Assembly: GCA_934203355.1 (NCBI GenBank)
Contig: CAKPZC010000021.1
Coordinates: 1 to 33,315 of the forward strand
Source of the DNA: an uncultured Prevotella sp.
GTDB taxonomy: Bacteria; Bacteroidota; Bacteroidia; Bacteroidales; Bacteroidaceae
Direction: 5' to 3'
Length of the DNA stretch: 33,315 nt
The number at the start of each line of letters is the position of its first letter. Positions within the stretch are counted from its first letter, which is position 1. The notes beneath the pieces are model-generated. The model was not told the DNA's origin, searched no databases, and worked only from the letters and a program-made list of their open reading frames with translations. Made by a program: the position numbers and the translations under genes. Of the stretch, positions 7,389 to 14,906 are shown piece by piece.

Positions 7389-7433
7389 AAAAGGACAGTG
7401 GCTCATCCATCGCGGGTGACTCCACTGTCCTTT
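7389..7433 (-). terminator. Terminator of the HU gene
   Basis: AAAGGACAGTGG (7390-7401) and CCACTGTCCTTT (7422-7433) are exact inverted copies around a 20-nt loop. On the minus strand the stem ends in CCTTTT just after the HU stop codon. It is likely bidirectional. Confidence 0.75.
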
Positions 7434-7471
7434 CCTTAGAATTATATAAAAGAAAAATGTCGTATGCTGAC

Positions 7472-7744
7472 TTACTTGATAGCGTCGGCAAGCTCGGCTC
7501 CAGCCTTGAACTTGGCAACCTTCTTAGCGGCGATAGTAATCTTCTCCTTAGTTGCAGGGTTGATGCCCTCGCGAGCTGGACGCTCGTTAACGCTGAATGT
7601 TCCGAAACCAATGAGCTGCACCTTGTCGCCCTCGATAAGAGCATTCTTGATAGCCTCGATAGTGGCCTCAAGAGCCTTCTTAGCATCCTCCTTCTTAATC
7701 TCGGCGCCTACAGCTATTTTCTCGATTAATTCTGTCTTGTTCAT
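7472..7744 (-). CDS. HU family DNA-binding protein
   Basis: A 90-residue protein of normal HU length. It begins MNKTELIEKIA, has the GDKVQLIGFGTFSV strand and the RPAREGINPATKEKI arm that inserts into the DNA minor groove, and ends in FKAGAELADAI. HU dimers bend and compact the nucleoid and help replication, recombination and promoter function. It is transcribed alone, with a perfect consensus promoter upstream and a hairpin terminator downstream. Its downstream neighbour on the same strand is the peptidase, separated by the palindromic element. Confidence 0.95.
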   Translation of the reverse strand: MNKTELIEKIAVGAEIKKEDAKKALEATIEAIKNALIEGDKVQLIGFGTFSVNERPAREGINPATKEKITIAAKKVAKFKAGAELADAIK

Positions 7745-7858
7745 AATAGTCTTTTTTTTTAATTTTTTATATTTATATTATTGCTTATTAATTGGAAATG
7801 TACCTGAATACAAATGAAAAATAGTGTCTCTGTTGCGAATCGTACCGCATTTCAACGA

Positions 7859-7889
7859 CAAATTTAGACTATTCCTATGACAATTCAAA
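7859..7889 (-). promoter_or_regulatory. Promoter of the HU gene
   Basis: On the minus strand TTTG (7886-7889), 19 nt, then TAAATTTG (7859-7866) is an exact TTTG-N19-TAnnTTTG match. The leader is about 105 nt. Confidence 0.8.
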
Positions 7890-7971
7890 CAAAAAACGGA
7901 AAAAAGTTCATAATTTACTGAAAAAAAACTCCATACACCCCTTTTTTATGCCTATTTACGTGGATTTTTAG

Positions 7972-7979
7972 TAATTTTG
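7972..7979 (+). promoter_or_regulatory. -7 box upstream of the rhomboid gene
   Basis: TAATTTTG fits TAnnTTTG and lies 31 nt before the ATG at 8011. I see no well-spaced TTTG upstream, so the -33 box is unclear. Confidence 0.55.
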
Positions 7980-8010
7980 TCACCTGCAAAACATGTATAT
8001 TAATTGAACA

Positions 8011-8937
8011 ATGAACAACATTCCAACAGTTACAAAGAACCTGTTAATAATAAACGTAGTGGTGTTTCTCGCCACCTACGCGCTACAGACAATAGGTATC
8101 GACCTTAAGGGATTGCTCGGACTTCACTTCATCCTTGCGCCCGACTTCCAGCTCTACCAGCTCTTCACCTATATGTTCGCCCACGACGGATTGAGCCACA
8201 TATTCTTCAATATGTTCGCCCTGTGGATGTTCGGCTGCATCGTGGAGCGCACGTGGGGAGCGCGCAAGTTCCTGTTCTACTACACCGTGTGTGGCATAGG
8301 AGCCGGATTGTTTCAGGAGCTCGCCCAGTTCTGCCAGTTCTATATGCTCGCCGCCGAGCAGATACCCGGATTCGGACTTTCGCAGACCATGATAGTGGCC
8401 GACAGCAACGCCACATTCCTAAACCTCTGGACCACCGTTGGTGCATCGGGTGCCATATACGGCATACTCCTCGCCTTCGGAATGCTCTATCCCGAGGAGC
8501 GCATCTTCATATTCCCGCTGCCCGTGCCCGTCAAGGCCAAGTGGTTTGTCATGGGCTATGCCGCCATTGAGCTGTTCATGGCGTTCTCGACCAGTGGCGA
8601 CGGCGTTGCCCACCTTGCCCATCTTGGTGGCATGGTGTTCGGCTTCTTCCTCATACGCTATTGGCGCCGCAACCCCGGCATGTCATACAATCGCATGGGC
8701 GGACGCTCGTTCTTCGACTCGCTGCGCTCGTCGTGGGAGCGACGCTCCCACCGCTCGGCAAACTCCTTTGGTGGCAGCGACAACCGCACACGCCACGAGA
8801 GCGACTGGGACTACAACGCTCGCCGCAAGACAGAGCAGGAGGAGGTGGACCGCATTCTCGACAAGATACGCCGCTCGGGCTACGACAGCCTGACACGCGA
8901 GGAGAAGCAACGACTATTTGACAACAGCCGCAAATGA
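8011..8937 (+). CDS. Rhomboid family intramembrane serine protease
   Basis: A 308-residue multi-pass inner-membrane protease. Visible family features are the HxxxN motif (His63, Asn67 in HIFFN), the catalytic serine in GASG (Ser146) and the catalytic histidine in HLAHLGG (His204 most likely). These form the Ser-His dyad and oxyanion hole. About six hydrophobic segments run between residues 10 and 216. The ~90-residue cytoplasmic C-terminus is Arg/Ser-rich and ends in ILDKIRRSGYDSLTREEKQR, the short C-terminal domain (DUF6576-like) found in Bacteroidota rhomboids. Rhomboids cut transmembrane substrates; the substrate here is unknown. The stop codon overlaps the next start (ATGA at 8934-8937), so the two genes are translationally coupled. 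Confidence 0.92.
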   Translation: MNNIPTVTKNLLIINVVVFLATYALQTIGIDLKGLLGLHFILAPDFQLYQLFTYMFAHDGLSHIFFNMFALWMFGCIVERTWGARKFLFYYTVCGIGAGLFQELAQFCQFYMLAAEQIPGFGLSQTMIVADSNATFLNLWTTVGASGAIYGILLAFGMLYPEERIFIFPLPVPVKAKWFVMGYAAIELFMAFSTSGDGVAHLAHLGGMVFGFFLIRYWRRNPGMSYNRMGGRSFFDSLRSSWERRSHRSANSFGGSDNRTRHESDWDYNARRKTEQEEVDRILDKIRRSGYDSLTREEKQRLFDNSRK

Positions 8938-9995
8938 AAGACTTCACCATACGTGTAGTGGCGGGAGCCAACGTGGCGCTGATTATCGCCATGCTCATAA
9001 CGGGATATGCCGACCGCGTCAACCCCACTGCCCACCCGCTGCTTGCCAACATAGGACTCCTGTTTCCGGCGTTTCTATTGGCCAATATAGCCTTTCTCGT
9101 GTTCTGGCTCGTCGTGAAGAAACGGTGGGCACTGATTCCGGTAGCCGGACTCCTCGTGGGGTTCGGCCCTGTGCGTATATACTCGCCGCTCAATGTCAGC
9201 CAGGAAGCACCCGAGGGATGCCTCAAGGTGATGTCCTACAACGTGTTCAGCTTCTCGACATGGAGCGACACCTCGGAACCAAGCGAGATACTCGAATACA
9301 TCAAAGAGCAAAATCCCGACATACTCTGTATGCAGGAAGCCAACACCACCAGCGCCAAGCAAGCTATAATCGACTCTACACTGCTCGCCACTCTGCCCCA
9401 CAAGGACACCATCGGCGACGGCTCGCTCGCCATATACACCGCATTCCCCATAGTGGGCAAGGAGCGCATCAATTATTCCACCGAGAACCACAGCCAGTCG
9501 GCGGCGTTCTTCCTGAAGACCGGCAAGAGCGACACCACCATCGTGGTGACAAGCCACTTCGAGATAACAGGCATCACGCTCGAACAACGCTCCCACTTCA
9601 AGGCAATGCTCAAGGGCAAGCTACAGAAGGACTCAGCCGAAATAGAAACACGCCAACTGTGGAGCTGTCTGGCACATTCGGCTGCGGTGCGTGCGCCACA
9701 AGCCGACGCCGTGGCTGAGTTTATCAGCCGCCATACAGGCAAGAGCATTGTGCTCATGGGCGACTTCAACGACCACCCCCTGTCCTACACGCGCCGACGC
9801 ATAGCACAGGAACTCACCGACTGCTATGTCTCCACAGCCAACGGACCCGGCATAAGCTACCACTACAATGGCTTCTATGTGCGCATCGACAACATCATGT
9901 GCTCAAGCCAATGGAAACCCTACTCATGCCGCGTGGACAACAGCATAAAGGCATCCGACCACTATCCCATTGTGTGCCAGCTGAAGCGACAGTGA
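8934..9995 (+). CDS. Endonuclease/exonuclease/phosphatase family protein, membrane-anchored
   Basis: A 353-residue protein. Three hydrophobic segments (about residues 5-24, 38-60 and 67-85) anchor it, leaving one EEP domain. All metal and catalytic motifs are visible: Asn103 in MSYNV, Glu135 in CMQEA, the TSHFE strand near 206, Asp277 and Asn279 in GDFND, Asp319 in RIDNI and Asp342-His343 in SDHYP. The family includes DNases, sphingomyelinases and phosphoinositide phosphatases, so the substrate cannot be read from sequence; an envelope lipid or extracytoplasmic nucleic acid fits the anchor. It overlaps the rhomboid stop by 4 bp, suggesting co-regulation. A 9-bp hairpin (9985-9993 / 10001-10009) overlaps its stop codon but lacks a U-run. 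Confidence 0.88.
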   Translation: MKDFTIRVVAGANVALIIAMLITGYADRVNPTAHPLLANIGLLFPAFLLANIAFLVFWLVVKKRWALIPVAGLLVGFGPVRIYSPLNVSQEAPEGCLKVMSYNVFSFSTWSDTSEPSEILEYIKEQNPDILCMQEANTTSAKQAIIDSTLLATLPHKDTIGDGSLAIYTAFPIVGKERINYSTENHSQSAAFFLKTGKSDTTIVVTSHFEITGITLEQRSHFKAMLKGKLQKDSAEIETRQLWSCLAHSAAVRAPQADAVAEFISRHTGKSIVLMGDFNDHPLSYTRRRIAQELTDCYVSTANGPGISYHYNGFYVRIDNIMCSSQWKPYSCRVDNSIKASDHYPIVCQLKRQ

Positions 9996-10094
9996 AAAAA
10001 ACTGTCGCTAAAAACGAAAAAACGCCCCGAAACCCCTAAATCATAGCCAATTAACGCCCGAAACAATCCTAAATCGAAGAAAAAAAGCTATAAA

Positions 10095-10126
10095 TTTCGC
10101 AAAACGAGAGAAAATCTGTAACTTTG
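10095..10126 (+). promoter_or_regulatory. Promoter of secDF
   Basis: TTTC at 10095-10098, 20 nt, then TAACTTTG at 10119-10126. Transcription would start near 10133, giving an ~90-nt leader with a small ATGCC/GGCAT hairpin. Confidence 0.75.
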
Positions 10127-10221
10127 CACGCTATCTATACCCGTAATGCCCACACGACCGAGACACTACGGCATAAAAGCCCTAAAGAATTAAATAAATA
10201 ACAAAAATAAAAAACAAAAAA

Positions 10222-13200
10222 ATGCAGAACAAAGGTATTGTAATTGTAACTGCCGTCCTTCTGACGCTTGCAAGCATCTTCTATCTGTCGTTCTCGGCTG
10301 CCACAAAATACTATGACAGCCAGGCTGCGAAGATTAAGGATCCTATAGCACAGCAGGACTACAAGGACTCCGTGAAGTTCCTCGGACTCTACTCTTACCA
10401 GAAGTGTCTTGAGACCCAGATCGGACTTGGCCTTGACCTCAAGGGCGGTATGAACGTCATCCTCGAAGTGAGCGTTCCCGACGTAGTGGAGAACCTCGCC
10501 GACCACAAGACTGACGTGGCTTTCACAAACTCGATGAAGGAAGCTCGCGCTGAGCACGAAGTTTCGCAGAGCGATTTCATCACTCTATTCATCAACGCTT
10601 ACAAGAAGAACGCTCCGGGACACCACCTCTCAGAGATTTTCGCTACACAGCAGCTCCAGGGCAAGGTTTCGCCCAACTCAAGCGACAAGGACGTGGAGAA
10701 GGTGCTCCGCGAAGAGGTGCAGGCTGCCATCGACAACTCGTTCCTCGTGGTACGTACACGTATCGACAAGTTCGGTGTGGTTCAGCCCAACATCCAGAAG
10801 CTTGAGGGTCAGCAGGGCCGCATCATGGTGGAAATGCCGGGTATCAACGAGCCGGAGCGCGTGCGCAAGTTGCTCCAGGGTAGCGCAAACCTTGAGTTCT
10901 GGGAAACATACAACAGCGACGAGATAATCCCGTTCCTTTCACAGCTCGACCAGCGCGAGGCCGATGTCCTCTCGGGCAAGACCGAGGAGAAGACCGACAC
11001 AGTTGCTAACGACACAGCCGCTGCCGCCAAGGTAGAGACAGCTAAGCCTGTAAAGGCAACAGCTGCCAAGTTCCAGGTGAAGAAGGACTCTAACGAGCCT
11101 GCCGACGCCAAGCAGAACGCCGCAGAGATTGAGAAGGCAAAGAAGGAGCATCCGCTCTTCGCTATCTTCCAGCCTACTGGCAATGGAGCACTGAGCCTCG
11201 TGGGCTATGCCTCGGCTCGCGACACCGCTGCCGTGAACAAGATTATCTACTCTAAACTTGCCAAGCAGATTCTGCCGTCCGACCTCCGTCTCCTTTGGAG
11301 CGCTAAGCCAGCCGACGGCATTCAGGCAAAGAATATCTATGAGCTGCACGCCATCAAGGTGACATCAGCCAACGGACGCGCTCCTATTGAGGGCGACGTT
11401 GTGACCGACGCCAAGGACCAGTTCAACAACATGAGTGGTACTCCTGAGGTTTCTATGACAATGAACTCTGACGGTGCACGCCGCTGGGCTGCCCTCACCA
11501 AGGCCAACGTGGGCAAGGCTATCGCCATCGTACTCGACGGCACTGTATACTCAGCACCTCGCGTTAACGGCGAGATTTCTGGCGGACAGTCATCAATCAC
11601 GGGTAACTTCACCATCGAGGATACAAAGGACTTGGCAAACACATTGAAGTCGGGTCGTATGCCGGCTCCTGCCCACATCGTTCAGGAGGAGGTTGTAGGT
11701 CCTACACTCGGTGCACAGTCAATCCAGCAGGGCTTCATCTCGTTCATCTTCGCCTTCATCATCTTGATGATCTACATGGTTGTGATGTACGACTTCATCC
11801 CAGGTATGGTTGCCAATGGCGCACTCTTGCTCAACCTATTCTTCACCATGGGTATCATGGCGTCGTTCCAGGCTGCGTTGACAATGCCAGGTATCGCCGG
11901 TATCGTATTGGCTTTGGGTATGGCTGTGGATGCTAACGTGCTTATCTACGAGCGCACCAAGGAGGAACTCAAGAAGGGTCTCGGCACCAAGCAGGCTCTG
12001 GCTCAGGGCTACAGCAATGCCTTCTCTGCCATCTTCGACTCCAACTTGACATCTATCATCACTGGTGTGATTCTCTACGTGTTCGGTACAGGTCCAATCC
12101 GCGGCTTCGCTACCACACTTATCATCGGTATCTGCTGCTCGTTCTTCACCGCAGTGTTCCTCACACGTCTCGTTTACGAGAACCGTCTGGCACGCGACAA
12201 GTGGACCAAGCTTACCTTCACAACCAAGGTATCGCGCAACTTCATGGTGGGCAAGAACTTCCGCTTCATGTCGTCTTCTAAGACTTCATTCATCGTATTC
12301 GCTGCAATTCTCATCGTGATGATTGGCAGCTTCCTGGTGCGTGGTTTGAGCAAGGGCATCGACTTCACTGGTGGTCGCAACTATGTAGTTGTGCTTGAGA
12401 AGCAGACCGAGCCTGAGCAGGTGAAGGAAGCACTCCTTCCTCACTTCAAGGGAGCTACAGTCAACGCTCTCGCCCTTGGTACCGACGGCAAGACCATCCG
12501 TATCTCTACCAACTACAAGATTGAGTCGAACAATCCAGCTATTGACAACGAGGTAGAGGACATCCTCTACAAGGGTCTGCATGGTGCAGGTCTCGTTACT
12601 CAGGGTAGCGTAGAGGCATTCAAGAACCCTGACGTTCGCGCAGGTGGCTCTATCGTATCTTCTACCAAGGTAGGTCCGGCAGTGGCTAAGGACATCACTC
12701 ATGGTGCTATCATCTCAGTGATTATCGCCCTCGCTGCCATCTTCCTCTACATCTTGATACGTTTCCGCAACGTGGCATTCTCTATCGGTTCTACCGTAGC
12801 ACTCGCCATCGACGCCACAATCGTTATCGGCTTCTTCTCATTGCTTTGGGACGTCGTTCCATTCTCGCTTGAGGTAGACCAGACATTCATTGGCGCCATC
12901 CTTACGGTTATCGGTTACTCTATCAACGATAAGGTGGTTGTATTCGACCGTATTCGCGAGAACCTCCAGTTGCACAAGAAGGACGACCTGCAGGACCTCT
13001 TCAACAACTCATTGAACGAGACCCTCGCACGTACCATCAATACATCGTTCTCAACATTCATCGTGCTGCTCTGTATCTTCTGCTTCGGCGGTGAGAGCAC
13101 ACGTAGCTTCTCGTTCGCAATGTTGCTCGGTGTTGTATTCGGCACACTGTCGTCTATCTTCATCGCTGCTCCTGTAGCCTACGTCACTCTCGGTCGCAAG

Positions 13201-13251
13201 ATCAAGAAGGAGGAGGCTGCTCTTGAGGCAGAGGCTGTAGAAGTGAAGTAA
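10222..13251 (+). CDS. secDF: Protein translocase subunit SecDF (fused)
   Basis: A 1009-residue inner-membrane protein uniting SecD and SecF, as is usual in Bacteroidota. It uses the proton gradient to help pull proteins through SecYEG. TM1 is at about residues 5-27. The SecD signature GLDLKGGMNVILE starts near 70, then MNSDGARRWAALT near 415, SGRMPAP and the SecD membrane block from about 505. This block includes GMAVDANVLIYERTKEEL near 568. The SecF half starts near 680, with SKGIDFTGGRNYVV near 711 and GYSINDKVVVFDRIREN near 897. Residues ~250-310 are an Ala/Lys/Glu-rich insert inside the periplasmic SecD region, predicted disordered. The gene is monocistronic, with its own promoter and terminator. 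Confidence 0.97.
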   Translation: MQNKGIVIVTAVLLTLASIFYLSFSAATKYYDSQAAKIKDPIAQQDYKDSVKFLGLYSYQKCLETQIGLGLDLKGGMNVILEVSVPDVVENLADHKTDVAFTNSMKEARAEHEVSQSDFITLFINAYKKNAPGHHLSEIFATQQLQGKVSPNSSDKDVEKVLREEVQAAIDNSFLVVRTRIDKFGVVQPNIQKLEGQQGRIMVEMPGINEPERVRKLLQGSANLEFWETYNSDEIIPFLSQLDQREADVLSGKTEEKTDTVANDTAAAAKVETAKPVKATAAKFQVKKDSNEPADAKQNAAEIEKAKKEHPLFAIFQPTGNGALSLVGYASARDTAAVNKIIYSKLAKQILPSDLRLLWSAKPADGIQAKNIYELHAIKVTSANGRAPIEGDVVTDAKDQFNNMSGTPEVSMTMNSDGARRWAALTKANVGKAIAIVLDGTVYSAPRVNGEISGGQSSITGNFTIEDTKDLANTLKSGRMPAPAHIVQEEVVGPTLGAQSIQQGFISFIFAFIILMIYMVVMYDFIPGMVANGALLLNLFFTMGIMASFQAALTMPGIAGIVLALGMAVDANVLIYERTKEELKKGLGTKQALAQGYSNAFSAIFDSNLTSIITGVILYVFGTGPIRGFATTLIIGICCSFFTAVFLTRLVYENRLARDKWTKLTFTTKVSRNFMVGKNFRFMSSSKTSFIVFAAILIVMIGSFLVRGLSKGIDFTGGRNYVVVLEKQTEPEQVKEALLPHFKGATVNALALGTDGKTIRISTNYKIESNNPAIDNEVEDILYKGLHGAGLVTQGSVEAFKNPDVRAGGSIVSSTKVGPAVAKDITHGAIISVIIALAAIFLYILIRFRNVAFSIGSTVALAIDATIVIGFFSLLWDVVPFSLEVDQTFIGAILTVIGYSINDKVVVFDRIRENLQLHKKDDLQDLFNNSLNETLARTINTSFSTFIVLLCIFCFGGESTRSFSFAMLLGVVFGTLSSIFIAAPVAYVTLGRKIKKEEAALEAEAVEVK

Positions 13252-13270
13252 ACATCACATACACTATATT

Positions 13271-13305
13271 AAAAGCGCAACTCCATCATGGAGCTGCGCT
13301 TTTTT
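13271..13305 (+). terminator. Terminator of secDF
   Basis: AGCGCAACTCCA pairs with TGGAGCTGCGCT around a 3-nt loop (one mismatch) and is followed directly by a T-run to 13305. Confidence 0.9.
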
Positions 13306-13334
13306 GCCTCTATTTGGTTAATTAATCCAAATCT

Positions 13335-13387
13335 AAGCTATCCAATTCTTTCCAATGTTTGCAAAATTGGAAAGAATTGGATAGCTT
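13335..13387. repeat. Palindrome upstream of fic
   Basis: 22-nt arms (13335-13356 and 13366-13387) are exact reverse complements around GTTTGCAAA. The central 41 bp (13341-13381) are identical to 14724-14764 downstream of the gene. The right arm runs into the -7 box, so a DNA cruciform or a bound dimeric protein would cover the promoter. Confidence 0.9.
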
Positions 13388-13389
13388 TG
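13358..13389 (+). promoter_or_regulatory. Promoter of fic, embedded in the palindrome
   Basis: TTTG at 13358-13361 lies in the palindrome loop. After 20 nt, TAGCTTTG at 13382-13389 overlaps the end of the right arm. This is a perfect Bacteroidota promoter. Its position makes the palindrome a likely operator (inference). Confidence 0.75.
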
Positions 13390-13414
13390 CATTTGAATAT
13401 CAGTGATAAAGATT

Positions 13415-14722
13415 ATGTCAATAGAAAAGGTTCCTCACATACAGCAATCTGATTTGCTTTCAGCCGTTATAACGCCCCCAAATGAACAAGTGGAAGAAAT
13501 AGTCAACGCCATTAACTCCACTTTTGACTATTGGGATAGTGTGAAGTATAAGGAGTGTCCAGATGGAATCACTCCAATACAGTTGTGGACTTATGTGAAG
13601 GCTGCAAGATTGAAAAACACTATTATGGTATGGAAAAAATATGGAATCACTTTGAGCCTTACCAACTCCATGCAGCGCATGTGCCATGAGTTTGACATGA
13701 ACTGGGGCGGTAGCTGGGGTGCAAGCTCCATTATTGACAACACCAACAAGGAGCAGTATCTTGTAGGTTCGCTGATGGAGGAGGCCATATTCTCCAGTCA
13801 GATGGAGGGAGCCGCAACAACACGTAAAGTGGCAAAGGAAATGTTGCGCAAAAAGATGACTCCAAAGGACAAGTCGCAGCAAATGATAGCCAATAACTAT
13901 CAGACGATACAATTTATAGTATCACATAAGGACACCCCATTGTCGCCAGAGATGTTGATACAAGTGCATCGTCTTATGACTGAACACACAATGCCTAATC
14001 CAGAAGATGCTGGACGTTTCCGACAAAACGACGATGTGGTTGTAGAGAATGGCATAACCCACGAAATAGTACACACTCCACCCACATTTGCCGAGATACC
14101 TTGTTTTATCGATGATTTGTGCAAGTTCTTCAATGACACCAACTCCCACCAGTTTATACATCCTATAATCCGTGGCTTTATCATTCATTTCATGATTTCG
14201 TATGTGCATCCATTCACCGATGGCAACGGACGCACAGCAAGAGCCTTATTCTATTGGTATATGCTAAAACGTGGTTATTGGCTTACAGAGTATTTGTCTA
14301 TTTCGCGAGTTATTGCAAAGTCGAAGAAGTCTTATGAAAAGGCATTCCTTTATTCCGAAGCCGACAATATGGACATTGGTTATTTTGTAGCTTACAACAT
14401 GAAGGTGCTTCAGCAATCGTTCAAGCAGTTGCAGCAATACATCAAGCGCAAGCAAGAAGAGAAGAAGGCTGCCAACATATTCTTGCATATTGGCGATATA
14501 AACAGCCGACAGGCTCAGATAATAAAGATTTTTGCCGACGACCCGAAGGCTGTTATCACCGTAAGCGATATGCAGGCTAAGTTCCTTGTCAGTCCGACAA
14601 CCGCCAAAACCGACATAATTGGACTTATGAAAAGAGGAATACTAACGGAGATTTCTTTCAACAAAGTGAAGAAAGGGTATGTCAAAGGCGATAGTTTTGA
14701 AGATGTTCTCGCCTCGGTTTAA
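13415..14722 (+). CDS. Fic family protein with inhibitory helix and winged-helix C-terminus
   Basis: A 435-residue protein with the complete Fic active-site motif HPFTDGNGRTAR at residues 265-276. Fic enzymes usually transfer AMP from ATP to a hydroxyl on a target protein. An autoinhibitory motif of the (S/T)xxxE(G/N) form is present N-terminally (Ser127 to Glu131-Gly132 in SSQMEG), so this is a class II Fic whose activity is held back by its own helix. Residues ~366-435 look like a winged-helix DNA-binding domain (QAQIIKIFADDP, then SDMQAKFLVSPTTAKTDIIGLMKRGIL), so it may also bind DNA. No antitoxin gene adjoins it. I chose ATG 13415 rather than GTG 13403. Base use is more A/T-rich than in secDF or metG, and identical palindromes flank the gene, which hints at acquisition as a unit. 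The target is unknown. Confidence 0.92.
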   Translation: MSIEKVPHIQQSDLLSAVITPPNEQVEEIVNAINSTFDYWDSVKYKECPDGITPIQLWTYVKAARLKNTIMVWKKYGITLSLTNSMQRMCHEFDMNWGGSWGASSIIDNTNKEQYLVGSLMEEAIFSSQMEGAATTRKVAKEMLRKKMTPKDKSQQMIANNYQTIQFIVSHKDTPLSPEMLIQVHRLMTEHTMPNPEDAGRFRQNDDVVVENGITHEIVHTPPTFAEIPCFIDDLCKFFNDTNSHQFIHPIIRGFIIHFMISYVHPFTDGNGRTARALFYWYMLKRGYWLTEYLSISRVIAKSKKSYEKAFLYSEADNMDIGYFVAYNMKVLQQSFKQLQQYIKRKQEEKKAANIFLHIGDINSRQAQIIKIFADDPKAVITVSDMQAKFLVSPTTAKTDIIGLMKRGILTEISFNKVKKGYVKGDSFEDVLASV

Positions 14723-14723
14723 T

Positions 14724-14764
14724 TCCAATTCTTTCCAATGTTTGCAAAATTGGAAAGAATTGGA
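14724..14764. repeat. Palindrome downstream of fic, identical to the upstream copy
   Basis: This 41-bp sequence starts one base after the fic stop codon and is identical to 13341-13381. No T-run follows, so it is a poor classical terminator. No -7 box follows it either, unlike the upstream copy. Confidence 0.9.
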
Positions 14765-14840
14765 GCCTTCATGTTTTGCGGCATTTCACCACCTTTATAA
14801 TATATAGGTGGCATAGAATCAACAAAAACAAGCTCGCTTG

Positions 14841-14872
14841 TTTCAAATTATATTGATTTTTCCGTACCTTTG
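14841..14872 (+). promoter_or_regulatory. Promoter of metG
   Basis: TTTC at 14841-14844, 20 nt, then TACCTTTG at 14865-14872. The ATG is 35 nt further on. Confidence 0.75.
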
Positions 14873-14906
14873 CACCCAGAAAACAAATAAAAATCACATT
14901 ATATAA

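Noticed and set aside
7327..7419. Small basic ORF (30 codons, MYAAKSKKRKHKPS...) on the plus strand
   Set aside because: It overlaps the HU terminator stem and has no convincing promoter; its basic character follows from A-rich DNA. Worth a transcript check only.
9985..10009. Terminator after the EEP-family gene
   Set aside because: The 9-bp hairpin overlaps the stop codon and is followed by A-rich rather than T-rich sequence, so it is not a convincing intrinsic terminator on the plus strand.
10222..13251. Separate secD and secF genes joined by sequencing error
   Set aside because: The frame is continuous, and SecD-SecF fusion is normal in Bacteroidota.
13403..13414. GTG start for fic at 13403
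   Set aside because: The ATG at 13415 follows a better A-rich leader and leaves the protein complete.
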